DNA of 64,000 nucleotides from Actinophytocola oryzae. Its GTDB lineage: Bacteria; Actinomycetota; Actinomycetes; Mycobacteriales; Pseudonocardiaceae. Below are positions 26,778 to 34,916 of this stretch, piece after piece (position 1 is the first letter of the stretch; each line of letters opens with the position of its first letter). The stretch lies in NCBI RefSeq assembly GCF_004364325.1, contig NZ_SOCP01000015.1:124001-188000 (forward strand), in the 5' to 3' direction. Both the position numbers and the translations under genes were made by a program. The notes under the pieces were generated by a model, which was not told the origin of the DNA, ran no database searches, and worked only from the letters and a program-made list of their open reading frames with translations.

Positions 26778-26886
26778 GAATGCCTCCGTCTGTGTTCGGA
26801 TGTCGTTGTGGGCTGGTTACGCACCGCTAAGGCGAATGGTTCACCCGCAAGCACCACCCACACGCCGACCGAGGTGCAGTGCGCAC

Positions 26887-26922
26887 GTTCGGGCAGCCCG
26901 GCGGCCTCCGAGCTGCCCGAAC
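26887..26922 (-). terminator. Terminator downstream of the second M20 peptidase gene
   Basis: GTTCGGGCAGC (26887-26897) and GCTGCCCGAAC (26912-26922) form a perfect 11-bp stem with a 14-nt loop, 9 nt past the stop of the M20 gene read leftwards. Confidence 0.75.
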
Positions 26923-26930
26923 ACGCGAGG

Positions 26931-28250
26931 TCAGCAGTGACGCAGGAACCGGTCAAGCACACGCGCCCCGAACCTGACGGCGTCGACAGGAACCCGCTCG
27001 TCGACCCCGTGGAACAGGGCGGTGAAGTCGAGATCGGGCGGCAGCCGCAACGGCGCGAACCCGAAACACCGGATCCCGAGCGTGTGGATCGCCTTGGCGT
27101 CGGTCCCACCACTGAGGACGTAGGGGATCGTCCGCGCGCCGGGGTCCTCGGCCTGCAAGGCGGCGGTCATAGCGGCGATGAGGTCCCCGTCGAAGGTGGT
27201 CTCGACGGCGGGCAGGTGCGTAACCCACTCCCGCTCGATGTCAGGCCCGAGCACGTCGTCAAGCTCCCGCTCGAAGGCCGCTTCACGCCCAGGAAGGACC
27301 CGACAGTCCACAACGGCCTCGGCAAGCGAGGGGATGACGTTGGCCTTGTAGCCGGCAGTGAGCATCGTAGGGTTAGCCGTATCACGCAGAGTGGCCCCCA
27401 CAACGCGGGCAAAGGGCCCCAGCTTTGCCACGGCGCCAGGCAGGTTGTCCTCATCGAACTCGAGCCCCGTCAACTCGGTGACAGAGGTCAGAAACGAACG
27501 CACAGAGTCGGTAACGACAAGCGGAAACTCATGCGCCCCAAGCCGCGCGACGGCCGCAGCGAGCTTGGTCACGGCGTTGTCGTCGTGCAGCATCGACCCG
27601 TGCCCCGCCCTCCCCCGCGCCCGAAGCCGCATCCAGGCGATCCCTTTCTCGGCGATCTCGATCGTGTAAGCCCGAAGATCCTCCCCAAGGGTGACGGAGA
27701 ACCCCCCAACCTCACCCACGGCCTCGGTAACCCCGTCAAACAGATCGGGCCGATGGTCGACAAGCCACTGGGACCCGAAAGCGCCCCCGGCTTCCTCGTC
27801 GGCGAGAAAGGCGAAGACAAGGTCCCGAGGCGGCACGATCCCGTCCCGCTTGAACCGCCGAGCCGTGGACAGGGTCATCCCGACCATGTCCTTCATGTCG
27901 ACGGCGCCCCGGCCCCAGATGTACCCGTCCTGCACAGCGCCAGAGAAGGGATGAACAGACCACTCGGTAGGGTCAGCCGGCACCACGTCCAGGTGACCGT
28001 GCACAAGCAAGGCACCACGCGCCGTGTCCGCCCCCGACAATCGAGCGAAGACGTTCCCCCGCCCAGGTGCACCAGACTCCACGTAGGTGGTCTCGTACCC
28101 CACCTCCTCGAGCTTCGCGATCACATACTCGGCGGCAGCCCGCTCCCCCACGGTAGTTTCGGGTTCCCCAGTGTTGGTGGTATCGATCCGGATGAGCTCG
28201 CTAGTGAGCTCAACGGCCTCGTCCTGGGCCAGGTCAGTCAGCTCGGTCAC
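26931..28250 (-). CDS. M20 family metallopeptidase (second copy)
   Basis: A 439-residue zinc peptidase, paralogous to the one at 5136-6446. Metal-site motifs are LLVHGHLDVVPADP, IWGRGAVDMKDM, FAFLADEEAGG and a C-terminal VLSGGTDAKAI with FGFAPLRLP. The lid-domain motif is RARGRAGHGSML. Actinomycetes often carry such a copy annotated as M20/M25/M40 peptidase or dipeptidase. It is a single-gene unit: a terminator follows it and the tRNA-Leu gene lies 72 bp upstream on the other strand. It is the last chromosomal gene before the integrated element. Confidence 0.94.
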   Translation of the reverse strand: MTELTDLAQDEAVELTSELIRIDTTNTGEPETTVGERAAAEYVIAKLEEVGYETTYVESGAPGRGNVFARLSGADTARGALLVHGHLDVVPADPTEWSVHPFSGAVQDGYIWGRGAVDMKDMVGMTLSTARRFKRDGIVPPRDLVFAFLADEEAGGAFGSQWLVDHRPDLFDGVTEAVGEVGGFSVTLGEDLRAYTIEIAEKGIAWMRLRARGRAGHGSMLHDDNAVTKLAAAVARLGAHEFPLVVTDSVRSFLTSVTELTGLEFDEDNLPGAVAKLGPFARVVGATLRDTANPTMLTAGYKANVIPSLAEAVVDCRVLPGREAAFERELDDVLGPDIEREWVTHLPAVETTFDGDLIAAMTAALQAEDPGARTIPYVLSGGTDAKAIHTLGIRCFGFAPLRLPPDLDFTALFHGVDERVPVDAVRFGARVLDRFLRHC

Positions 28251-28322
28251 GGCCCCTTCCTACCACTGCCCACCCCCCACGAGCCCACCGAAGACCGTCC
28301 GCTACGCTATGCACACCACAGA

Positions 28323-28406
28323 GTCCGAGTGGCGGAATGGCAGACGCGCTAGCTTGAGGTGCTAGTGCCCTTAACGGGCGTGGGGGTTCAAGTCCCCCCT
28401 CGGACA
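28323..28406 (+). tRNA. tRNA-Leu (anticodon GAG)
   Basis: An 84-nt cloverleaf. The acceptor GTCCGAG (28323-28329) pairs with CTCGGAC (28399-28405) and A28406 is the discriminator. The anticodon stem CTAGC/GCTAG encloses the loop TTGAGGT, giving anticodon GAG. A long variable arm (TGCCC-TTAAC-GGGCG) marks a class II leucine tRNA. The T-arm is GGGGG-TTCAAGT-CCCCC. CCA is not encoded. The 3' 19 nt also form the end of the integrase gene on the other strand, as expected for an attachment site. Confidence 0.95.
28388..28406. other. Candidate attachment site (left end of the integrated element)
   Basis: These 19 bp are at once the 3' end of tRNA-Leu (T-loop to discriminator) and, on the minus strand, the last codons and TGA of the serine recombinase. 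This is the junction expected when an element inserts at a tRNA 3' end. I looked for a second copy of the tRNA tail in the rest of the window and found none, so the right end is outside or too diverged to see. Confidence 0.55.
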
Positions 28407-30139
28407 CGCACACTATTCACCCGCATCGAAATCTTAGCGGTGGAATCCCCTGGCTCATACAGAACCTGCAGGTCTGTGCCTGCATAGAGTTCGGCCAATC
28501 GTTCTCTACTCCCCCGCTTCAGCGTCGCAGGCACGTCTCCCAGGGAGTCGAGACGCGCGTAGACCTCGGCGGCTTCCATCAGGTTCGGCGCGGGTATGTT
28601 GTTGATCTCCGCCTGAGCAGCCGCCCGCTCAGCCTGCGCCGTGTTGATCACCTCTACCAGCGCCATGGGATCAACCCCTGCCGCGATCGCTGCTTGGAAC
28701 CGCCGGATCTCCGCCTCCGCCTTGGTGAGCCGGTGTTCCGCCGCGTCTCGCCCGACTGCCTTCCGCCTGGCTCCGTCCTGAGAGGCCACGAGCGCGGCAA
28801 CGGTCTCGTCAACATGGTCCCGGCGGAACAACTCAGCGAACCATTCGTTGACCGCGTCCCGGATCGTGTCCTCACGGAGGTAGACCGCACCCGGATGCGT
28901 TGCCAACGACGGAGAACCCGGCGCGAGCGTCCTGGCAGGACACCGGTAGTACATGGCATGCTTGCGCGGACTCCCCTCCATCTTCCGCCCACAGATCGCA
29001 CACCGGATACGACCCCGGAACAAGTACGACTGCTTCACCGGCCGCGCCGAACGCTCCGTCTTCCGAGCCGTCCGCAACCCACCAGCCGACTTGGAACGCC
29101 GCAGCAGTTGAGCCTGCGTGAAGTCCTCCACAGAGATGATCTCCGGGTGCGCAGGCTTCCGAGACCGGACGATCCGGTCCGGAGTGGACCGACGAAACCG
29201 GACCACGTGCCCGGCCGCTACGTCGTCCGGGTCGAGCAGCGCCTCCTGCTTGGTCCACCGCCCGAAGATCGCGTATCCCGTGTAACGCGGGTTCTCCAAG
29301 ATGGACCGAACCGTGCTGCCCTGCCATCCATCGGCGAGCCGGTGCGTGTTCTGCTCCGGCCGTCGCGCCGAGGGACACGGCACGCCATCTCGGTTGAGCC
29401 CGTTGGCGATAGCGCGGTCGCCGAGACCGGCCATGTACCCGGAGAAGATCCGCCGCACCACCTCGGCCGCTGGCTCATCGATCACCAGGACTCGAAGGCG
29501 ATAGCCCTCCGCCGCCTTCCGCGGGTTCGGATGCTGCCCGCCATCGACGACCTTGTACCCGTACGGCGCCCGACCGCCCTGGTGCCTTCCCTCGTTGATC
29601 ACCTGCGCATCCATGGCGGCCCGCACTCGGGCTTGGACGTGCTGGCGCTCAGACTCGCTCATCCCGCCGAGGACGCTCATCAGCATCTTGTGCGACGGGT
29701 TCCGAGCGTCGAACTTCCCGCCCAGCTCCGGCACCCACAACTCCACCCCGTAGGCAGCGAACCGCGGCGCAATCAACGAGAACTGGTTACCGAACCAGCA
29801 CCGCGTCCCTTCGCCCACAACCACCGCGTTCCACCCACGGTCCGGCCGCTTCAACGCGGCCAGTAGACGAGACGCGTCCGTCCGACGCTCCCACGGCACC
29901 GACCGGGACTGACCCACATCGAAGAACTCGGCAACCACCTCCCCGCCAAGCGGCCCGACGAACTTCGACGCGTTGCCCAACTGCCAGCCGTGCGACGTCT
30001 CCGGATCCTGGTTGTCCTCCGTCGAGCAGCGTCCGTAGAACGCGACCGGTCCGATCCCCTCCTCGACCTCGGCGACAGGCTCAACACCCAGGATCTCGTC
30101 GAGCGTCGCCCACGGATCTGAGCTGATCTCAGCGGTCAT
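28388..30139 (-). CDS. Large serine recombinase (integrase)
   Basis: A 583-residue site-specific recombinase. The N-terminal resolvase domain has the catalytic serine in FYGRCSTEDNQ (about residue 35) and the conserved MLMSVLGGMSESERQ helix (about 155-170). A recombinase domain follows (GRAPYGYKVVDGG; RIFSGYMAGLGDRAIANGLN) and then a zinc ribbon with CAICGRKMEG and YRCPAR cysteines (about 385-405), with a coiled coil near 460-500. ATG 30139 follows AAAGGGGA. It is the last gene of a leftward operon. Its final codons and TGA are supplied by the antisense of tRNA-Leu, so its 3' end would change on integration or excision. It is the likely integrase of the element. Confidence 0.93.
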   Translation of the reverse strand: MTAEISSDPWATLDEILGVEPVAEVEEGIGPVAFYGRCSTEDNQDPETSHGWQLGNASKFVGPLGGEVVAEFFDVGQSRSVPWERRTDASRLLAALKRPDRGWNAVVVGEGTRCWFGNQFSLIAPRFAAYGVELWVPELGGKFDARNPSHKMLMSVLGGMSESERQHVQARVRAAMDAQVINEGRHQGGRAPYGYKVVDGGQHPNPRKAAEGYRLRVLVIDEPAAEVVRRIFSGYMAGLGDRAIANGLNRDGVPCPSARRPEQNTHRLADGWQGSTVRSILENPRYTGYAIFGRWTKQEALLDPDDVAAGHVVRFRRSTPDRIVRSRKPAHPEIISVEDFTQAQLLRRSKSAGGLRTARKTERSARPVKQSYLFRGRIRCAICGRKMEGSPRKHAMYYRCPARTLAPGSPSLATHPGAVYLREDTIRDAVNEWFAELFRRDHVDETVAALVASQDGARRKAVGRDAAEHRLTKAEAEIRRFQAAIAAGVDPMALVEVINTAQAERAAAQAEINNIPAPNLMEAAEVYARLDSLGDVPATLKRGSRERLAELYAGTDLQVLYEPGDSTAKISMRVNSVRVRGGT

Positions 30140-30518
30140 CGCACGTCCCCTTTCCCGGCCGGTCCAGCACCGGAGCGTCAGTCAGCTCGACCAGTATCGC
30201 AAGAAGAGCGCGTGCCGCGCGTGGTGCCAGCGTCGGAGGCCCGGCAGGCAGCCGCACCGTGACCCCATCCTCGGGAGAGCTGATTTCACGCCAGACACGC
30301 TCACCGGCTGCCCACGCTGTGACAGCATCCTCAATCCGCCTCGATTCGACCCTCGGGGAGGGGCCATTCGGGGCGTTGTGACGGCACTCAGCCTCTCCGC
30401 AAATGCCGTCACATCGCCCGTCTTCGCAGGTCAAGCCACATTTCTTGCCGTCACAGCCGGTGTGACAGCAAGACGGCATCGGCCGGTCCGTGTGACGGCA
30501 TTCCCGCTGTCCTGTCAC
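30129..30518 (-). CDS. Cysteine-rich small protein of unknown function
   Basis: A 129-residue protein not recognised as a family member. The first 50 residues hold ten Cys and several His (for example SCCHTGCDGKKCGLTCEDG), suggesting zinc binding. The rest is a helical domain (EDAVTAWAAGERVW; APRAARALLAILVEL). The GTG start overlaps the stop of the TraB-like gene by 4 nt and its end overlaps the integrase start by 11 nt, so it is a member of the transfer operon. A regulatory or DNA-binding role is only a guess. Confidence 0.7.
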   Translation of the reverse strand: MTGQRECRHTDRPMPSCCHTGCDGKKCGLTCEDGRCDGICGEAECRHNAPNGPSPRVESRRIEDAVTAWAAGERVWREISSPEDGVTVRLPAGPPTLAPRAARALLAILVELTDAPVLDRPGKGTCDDR

Positions 30519-32659
30519 AGCTCACCATCCGATGATCCGGAGTCCTCGGCAGCGGCGAACAGGTCGGCTGTCAGGTAGCCGCGGATCTGCCGGACCTTCC
30601 CCGACTCGGACGTCACCCGCTCACGCGTCGACTGGCATCCCAACTCGGCAAGCCGCCGACCGAGCCACGCGGGATCGAACTCCAGCGCCTCGGCGAGTTC
30701 GGCAGTCGAGACGAACTCCGGCACGTCACCCAACTCGTCCAGGTGATCAAGGATTCTGGCGAGAGGCTCGGGAACGTCATCCGATCGCGACGGTCGGCAC
30801 GTACCTGTCCCGATCGCGCGGACAGCCGCCGAGTGGTCGAGCGCTGACATCGAGGCATCCCCGGCAGCATGACCAGTCAACGTGCCCTCGGCCTCCCGCA
30901 GCGCCCGGCCACGCTGGCAGATGACCTGCCAGTCCTCGTTCGGCATGTAGTAGGTCCGCACGGTCAAAGCCAGTACGTCCGCCCCAGCCTGCGTGTCGCC
31001 GTCCGGCCGCAGGATGCCCACCCCCTTGTGCGATGCGAGCAGCCGACTGCTGTCGTACCCGCGCGTGTTCATCTGCTCCCCGAGCACGATGTTCGAATCC
31101 CGCCAATCCATGACCCGCAGCGCGAACCGCGACCCGAGCACCGCCCGCAGCCCCGACGGGATCGTCTTGGAGTCCGGCCGCTGCGTGGCCAACACGAGCA
31201 CGATCCCGGCGGCTGGCCCCTTCTTCGCGAGCCACGTGAGCAGTTCCCCGACGTACTCCCCCGCCGCGAGCCGCTTTCCCTCGACGTCGACCGGCGTTCG
31301 GTCCTCCAACGGCACCTGCACCTCATCGACGAAGACCGCCGTGATCGGCATGCCGAGCGCCCGGTCCCGCGACATCTCCGGCGTCACCTTCGACTCCGGA
31401 CACATCACGTCATCCAGCTCCCGCATCCGGCGATACCGGCCCTGGACCTCGGCCACCAGCTCCACGAGCCATCCGACCAGCTCGACCACGTGCGCGGACT
31501 CGTCGCCGGACATGAACCGGTGCGCCACCTGCCCGGCCGCGTCCCAGTCTTTCCCGGCCTTGAAGTCCGCGACGTACAGCCGCGTGTGCGGGTCCAACAC
31601 GAGCCCGGCCGCGGCCAACCGAGCGGCGAACGTCTTGCCCTGTCGAGGAATCGCACCGACAAGCAGCGACGTCCACACCAGAGGCAGGTCTATCCGCCTG
31701 TCCCGAGCGTCCCGGCCGAACGGCACCGGCCGCCACGCGTCCCACCGCTGCGCCGCGAGCAACGGCGTCCGAAGTGGAGGAGACGCGTACGGGTCCGAGT
31801 CCGCGACCCACATCGAGACCCGACCGGCGTGCCCGCCATTCCCGCGGACCCGCTCCACGATCAACTGCACCTCGTCGACCGCCAACGCAGACGCCAGCGC
31901 CTCCCGGTTCTTGATCACGTCCGCGGCCTTCCGGGTCGCAGGCAGGTCCACCACGACCGCCCACCCGTCACCGACACGCGTCGCCCGCTCCACGAGCCGC
32001 AACGTCTCGTCCTTGCCGATGAGCTTCGCGTCCCGGAAGGCGTCCACGAGCACCTGTGGATCCATGGTCCACATCAGCGTGCGAGGCCCGGCCAGCACAG
32101 CCTTGCGACCTGGACTGCCATCCCGCCGCCGCCCGAGCACCGCCAACGCGACCGCAACGATCCCGATCAGCAACCACAGCCCACGACGCCCGTAGACCAG
32201 GTCAACGACCGCACCGCCGAGCAAGGTGACCACGGCAACCGCCCCGGTCACCTTCCACCGGAACAAGGTCAACGCCCGTATCTCAACGAACTTGTCCGCC
32301 AGCTTCTCGGACGACTCGGCGGCCTCCCGGTACTCCCGCACCGTCACCCACCGACGCCACCACCGCGCTGCGACGACCAGCCCGCGCACAACCGCACCGA
32401 GGAACCGATCCGGTGCCCGCAACGCGCTGACCAGCAGATCCTTTCCAACCTGCACAGCCTGCCGCCGGCTCTTGAGCCAGACCGGCACCCGCGGCGACCG
32501 CATCCACCAAGACGCGAACCACCCGAGCCGAGGCGAGTAGTAGTGCGGCTCCTCGACCAGCTCAGCGTCGTACACCGGATCAGCAGGCAGGACCTCCCGC
32601 GACTCGGCCCGCACGGGCAAGGTCTCGTGGCCTTCCGTGGACGGCTCGTGAGCGTTCAT
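30515..32659 (-). CDS. FtsK/SpoIIIE-type DNA translocase (TraB-like transfer protein)
   Basis: A 714-residue membrane-linked ATPase. The N-terminal third has a basic region and two membrane helices (TGAVAVVTLLGGAVVDLVYG; LWLLIGIVAVALAVLG, about residues 135-175). The motor domain has Walker A LVGAIPRQGKTFAA (about 335), Walker B ITAVFVDEVQVPLE (about 440) and the LATQRPDSKTIPSGLRAVLG region (about 495). This is the TraB/TraSA family, which in actinomycete plasmids and integrative elements moves double-stranded DNA between hyphae without a relaxase (family knowledge). A winged-helix-like C-terminus (LAEALEFDPAWLGRRLAELG) may give DNA specificity. It overlaps both neighbours by 4 nt. Confidence 0.93.
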   Translation of the reverse strand: MNAHEPSTEGHETLPVRAESREVLPADPVYDAELVEEPHYYSPRLGWFASWWMRSPRVPVWLKSRRQAVQVGKDLLVSALRAPDRFLGAVVRGLVVAARWWRRWVTVREYREAAESSEKLADKFVEIRALTLFRWKVTGAVAVVTLLGGAVVDLVYGRRGLWLLIGIVAVALAVLGRRRDGSPGRKAVLAGPRTLMWTMDPQVLVDAFRDAKLIGKDETLRLVERATRVGDGWAVVVDLPATRKAADVIKNREALASALAVDEVQLIVERVRGNGGHAGRVSMWVADSDPYASPPLRTPLLAAQRWDAWRPVPFGRDARDRRIDLPLVWTSLLVGAIPRQGKTFAARLAAAGLVLDPHTRLYVADFKAGKDWDAAGQVAHRFMSGDESAHVVELVGWLVELVAEVQGRYRRMRELDDVMCPESKVTPEMSRDRALGMPITAVFVDEVQVPLEDRTPVDVEGKRLAAGEYVGELLTWLAKKGPAAGIVLVLATQRPDSKTIPSGLRAVLGSRFALRVMDWRDSNIVLGEQMNTRGYDSSRLLASHKGVGILRPDGDTQAGADVLALTVRTYYMPNEDWQVICQRGRALREAEGTLTGHAAGDASMSALDHSAAVRAIGTGTCRPSRSDDVPEPLARILDHLDELGDVPEFVSTAELAEALEFDPAWLGRRLAELGCQSTRERVTSESGKVRQIRGYLTADLFAAAEDSGSSDGEL

Positions 32660-33390
32660 GGCCGACCACCAACCTCATCCGCGAGCGCCCGAGCGACACG
32701 CGGAGCCAACCCACGCGAGCACCCGGTGACCTCCCGAACCCAGCCGGAGGAGATCACCACGTCAGACGTCCACGCCGACCGCGCATCCTCCAGGTAGTCA
32801 GCGAACAGCTTCCGCCGAACCGCAGGCCGCTCCGCCGCCGGACGACCGCCCGCCTCCGAGTACGCCACGCCAACCGCCTCGGTCAGCTTGTCCCGCAGGT
32901 CCGTGATCGCCTCGGCCGCGACGAACACGACCAACGGCGGCACCGAGTGCAGCACGATCGACGCCAGAGACCCGGCCGCGTAGGACGCCCACGTGTTCAT
33001 GACATACGTAGCGACCAGCGTCAGCCACTTCGCCCGCCGCACCCACGGCCCGGTCTGCACCTGGTACCGAGCGGTCACCTGCTCCGCCCGCAGGATCGCG
33101 AGCAGCACCAACGACACGGTCGGATCGAGCACCCAAGCAGCGAGCCAGGCCAGCGACCACGCGGGACTGCCCGCCGAGGCGAACCCCTGCACGTTGGTCA
33201 TCGTGAACGCCAGCCCGAGCACGATCCCGGCCCAGCACATCCGGTCCACCTGCGACCGAACGCGCTCGATCCGCAACGCCACCACATCCGGGTGCGTCAG
33301 GTACGCCCGTGTCTCGGCGGCCTCGGCCGCGTCCTGCGCGAGCTTCTGCGCAGTGTTCAGCGGCACGTGCCGCGCGTCCTGGGCCGTCAT
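32656..33390 (-). CDS. Four-helix membrane protein, DUF2637/Spd-like
   Basis: A 244-residue membrane protein. The ATG at 33390 overlaps the upstream stop by 4 nt and begins TAQDARHVPLNTAQ; the frame continues further upstream but without conservation. Four hydrophobic segments are visible (AGIVLGLAFTMTNVQGFA; LAWLAAWVLDPTVSLVLLAI; LTLVATYVMNTWASYAAG; VLHSVPPLVVFVAAEAI). A cytoplasmic tail ends in a small helical domain. In size and position it matches membrane partners of TraB (spread proteins) of actinomycete elements, which help intramycelial transfer. Its downstream ATG overlaps traB. Confidence 0.75.
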   Translation of the reverse strand: MTAQDARHVPLNTAQKLAQDAAEAAETRAYLTHPDVVALRIERVRSQVDRMCWAGIVLGLAFTMTNVQGFASAGSPAWSLAWLAAWVLDPTVSLVLLAILRAEQVTARYQVQTGPWVRRAKWLTLVATYVMNTWASYAAGSLASIVLHSVPPLVVFVAAEAITDLRDKLTEAVGVAYSEAGGRPAAERPAVRRKLFADYLEDARSAWTSDVVISSGWVREVTGCSRGLAPRVARALADEVGGRP

Positions 33391-33707
33391 CGCCGACCAC
33401 CCCGATCCGACGTGGTCACGGTCAACGCCTTGGTCAGCGCGTACGACGCGAACAGCGCAGGCAACCCGAGCACCGCAAGAACCAGCCATGGATCGGCCGA
33501 CGGATGGCTGATCACGAGCCACTGAACACCGACGATCAGCCCGGCCAGGGCCAGCACACGACCGCCGAGCGACAGCAGCCGACCACCCGAACGAGCCGCG
33601 TCCGCAGCCCGCCGCGCCCGACGAAGACCAGCCCGCCAGACCACGAACACCGTCATCAGCACGCCCAGACCGGCGAGCACCTCGGTAGGAGTCAGGTCGA
33701 ACGTCAT
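33387..33707 (-). CDS. Small membrane protein of the transfer operon
   Basis: A 106-residue protein with three hydrophobic segments (EVLAGLGVLMTVFVVWRAG; LLSLGGRVLALAGLIVG; PWLVLAVLGLPALFASYAL) and a basic loop (RRARRAADAARSGGR). The ATG at 33707 has GGGGGAGG upstream and overlaps the WhiB stop by 4 nt. No family was recognised. Its place between whiB and the Spd-like gene suggests a transfer-associated role. Confidence 0.75.
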   Translation of the reverse strand: MTFDLTPTEVLAGLGVLMTVFVVWRAGLRRARRAADAARSGGRLLSLGGRVLALAGLIVGVQWLVISHPSADPWLVLAVLGLPALFASYALTKALTVTTSDRGGRR

Positions 33708-34027
33708 GCCGACCTCCCCCTCCGAGCCCGCCACACGGGGTAGAGCGCCCGGATGTCAGCACCTGGCAGCGCGCCCCAGACACCGAGCGACTGCCCGCCG
33801 TGCGTCCGCAGCTCCAGCTCAAGGCAGGCCCACCGCACGGTGCACCCAGCACAGATCCGGGCGGCAACCTCCCGGTCAGTCAGCTCGTCGCCGGTCCAAT
33901 CCGGCTCAAGATCGTTCGCGTAGAGCCATGTGCAACTGCCGTCACGCGTGACGATCTCCCAGAGCACGTCATCAGGCACGTGCTCGTATCGATCGAGCTG
34001 AGCGGCCAGTTCCTCGTAGTAGTTCAT
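33704..34027 (-). CDS. WhiB family iron-sulfur transcriptional regulator
   Basis: A 107-residue Wbl protein. The four iron-sulfur ligands are Cys32, Cys59, Cys62 and Cys68 (DGSCTW and ICAGCTVRWACLE), with the expected CxxC-x5-C spacing. The turn motif GVWGALPGADIR (about residues 82-93) and a basic C-terminal tail follow. Wbl proteins bind the sigma-70 region 4 of actinobacterial HrdB/SigA (family knowledge). Copies on plasmids and phages alter host or element transcription. It is the second gene of the leftward operon, directly after the excisionase-like gene with 4-nt overlap. Confidence 0.95.
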   Translation of the reverse strand: MNYYEELAAQLDRYEHVPDDVLWEIVTRDGSCTWLYANDLEPDWTGDELTDREVAARICAGCTVRWACLELELRTHGGQSLGVWGALPGADIRALYPVWRARRGRSA

Positions 34028-34230
34028 TGCCGCTCACCCCCAGCCGCCTCGCCGAAAAGTCGCTCCACCACGTGAGCAGGCACAACGAGGCGGTTGCGCC
34101 GCCGAACCGCAGGCACCTCCCCGGTCCGGATGGCCCTGCTGACGGTCGAGCGCGCCACGCCGAGCAGCCAGGCGGCCTCATCGACGCTGTAGTACTTCCG
34201 GTGCCCGGATTTGGGCATAGGTGTCCCCAT
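34024..34230 (-). CDS. Excisionase-like helix-turn-helix protein
   Basis: A 68-residue MerR/Xis-type DNA-binding protein. The helix-turn-helix is YYSVDEAAWLLGVARSTVSRA (residues 14-34, two helices), followed by the wing RTGEVPAVRRRNRLVVPAHVVE typical of helix-turn-helix-17 excisionases. AAAGGA precedes the ATG by about 9 nt. It is the first gene of the operon that ends with the serine integrase, so it may set the direction of recombination; a replication or transcription regulator is the alternative. Confidence 0.85.
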   Translation of the reverse strand: MGTPMPKSGHRKYYSVDEAAWLLGVARSTVSRAIRTGEVPAVRRRNRLVVPAHVVERLFGEAAGGERQ

Positions 34231-34395
34231 GACAGAAAATCCTTTGTGATCGCAAGCCGAATTCAGCTCGAAAAGACTGATTTCAGCGCAAACGCGGACA
34301 CAGTTGTCCGCCCGCGCCGCGAAACGCGCGGTATTGAGCCGCGAAATGAACGAGAAGCGCTAATCTCAGCGCTGAGGCGGAGCGCGGAGGAATGG

Positions 34396-34779
34396 GTGTC
34401 GGAAGACTGGGCTGCGGTCGCGAAGGCGATCAACGAGCGCGTGCACGAGCTGGGCTGGCGCCAGCGCGAGCTGGCGGAACGCTCCCGGGTGTCGCAGGCG
34501 ATCGTCCGCGAGCTTCAACACCACACGGTGGAGCGCCGCAGAAGTGCCAGAACCCTTGAGTCCCTGTCCATCACGCTGGGCTGGCACCCGCACCACCTGG
34601 ACGCCGTACTCCACGGCCGGCGTCCGCCCGAACCCAACGAGCCGGTGACTGACCACGACGAAACCCTGTGGTCCCGCCTCGACTCGCTGGAACAGCGACT
34701 CGACGAGATCACCGAGCGTCTCGACGACCTGAAAACGGGCCTGTCGACGGTCATCAAGAACGTGAAACCCGGCAGGTAG
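34396..34779 (+). CDS. XRE-type helix-turn-helix regulator with C-terminal coiled coil
   Basis: A 127-residue DNA-binding protein. The GTG at 34396 was chosen because GGAGG lies 5 nt upstream and it starts the conserved N-terminus (SEDWAAVAKAINERVHELGW). The HTH is RELAERSRVSQAIVREL (about residues 27-43). The C-terminus has a heptad-like coiled coil (LDSLEQRLDEITERLDDL) that probably dimerises. It is divergent from the Xis/transfer operon across a 165-bp control region that contains AGCGCT-AATCTC-AGCGCT at 34356-34373. It is a good candidate for the repressor of the element. Confidence 0.85.
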   Translation: MSEDWAAVAKAINERVHELGWRQRELAERSRVSQAIVRELQHHTVERRRSARTLESLSITLGWHPHHLDAVLHGRRPPEPNEPVTDHDETLWSRLDSLEQRLDEITERLDDLKTGLSTVIKNVKPGR

Positions 34780-34916
34780 AGCTGTGCGATTCCGGTTGCT
34801 GAGCGGTGCGTTTTCCATGCCTCCAATTCCACGGCGAATTCGCCGGGGAACCCATGCACAACCACTGCAGAAGCACCGCAAAACCACTGCATAAATCACG
34901 AACTCGGGGGAATTGA

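Noticed and set aside
32656..33867. Long version of the Spd-like gene starting at 33867
   Set aside because: The first 160 residues lie across two other well-supported genes in another frame. ATG 33390 with a 4-nt overlap is the better start.
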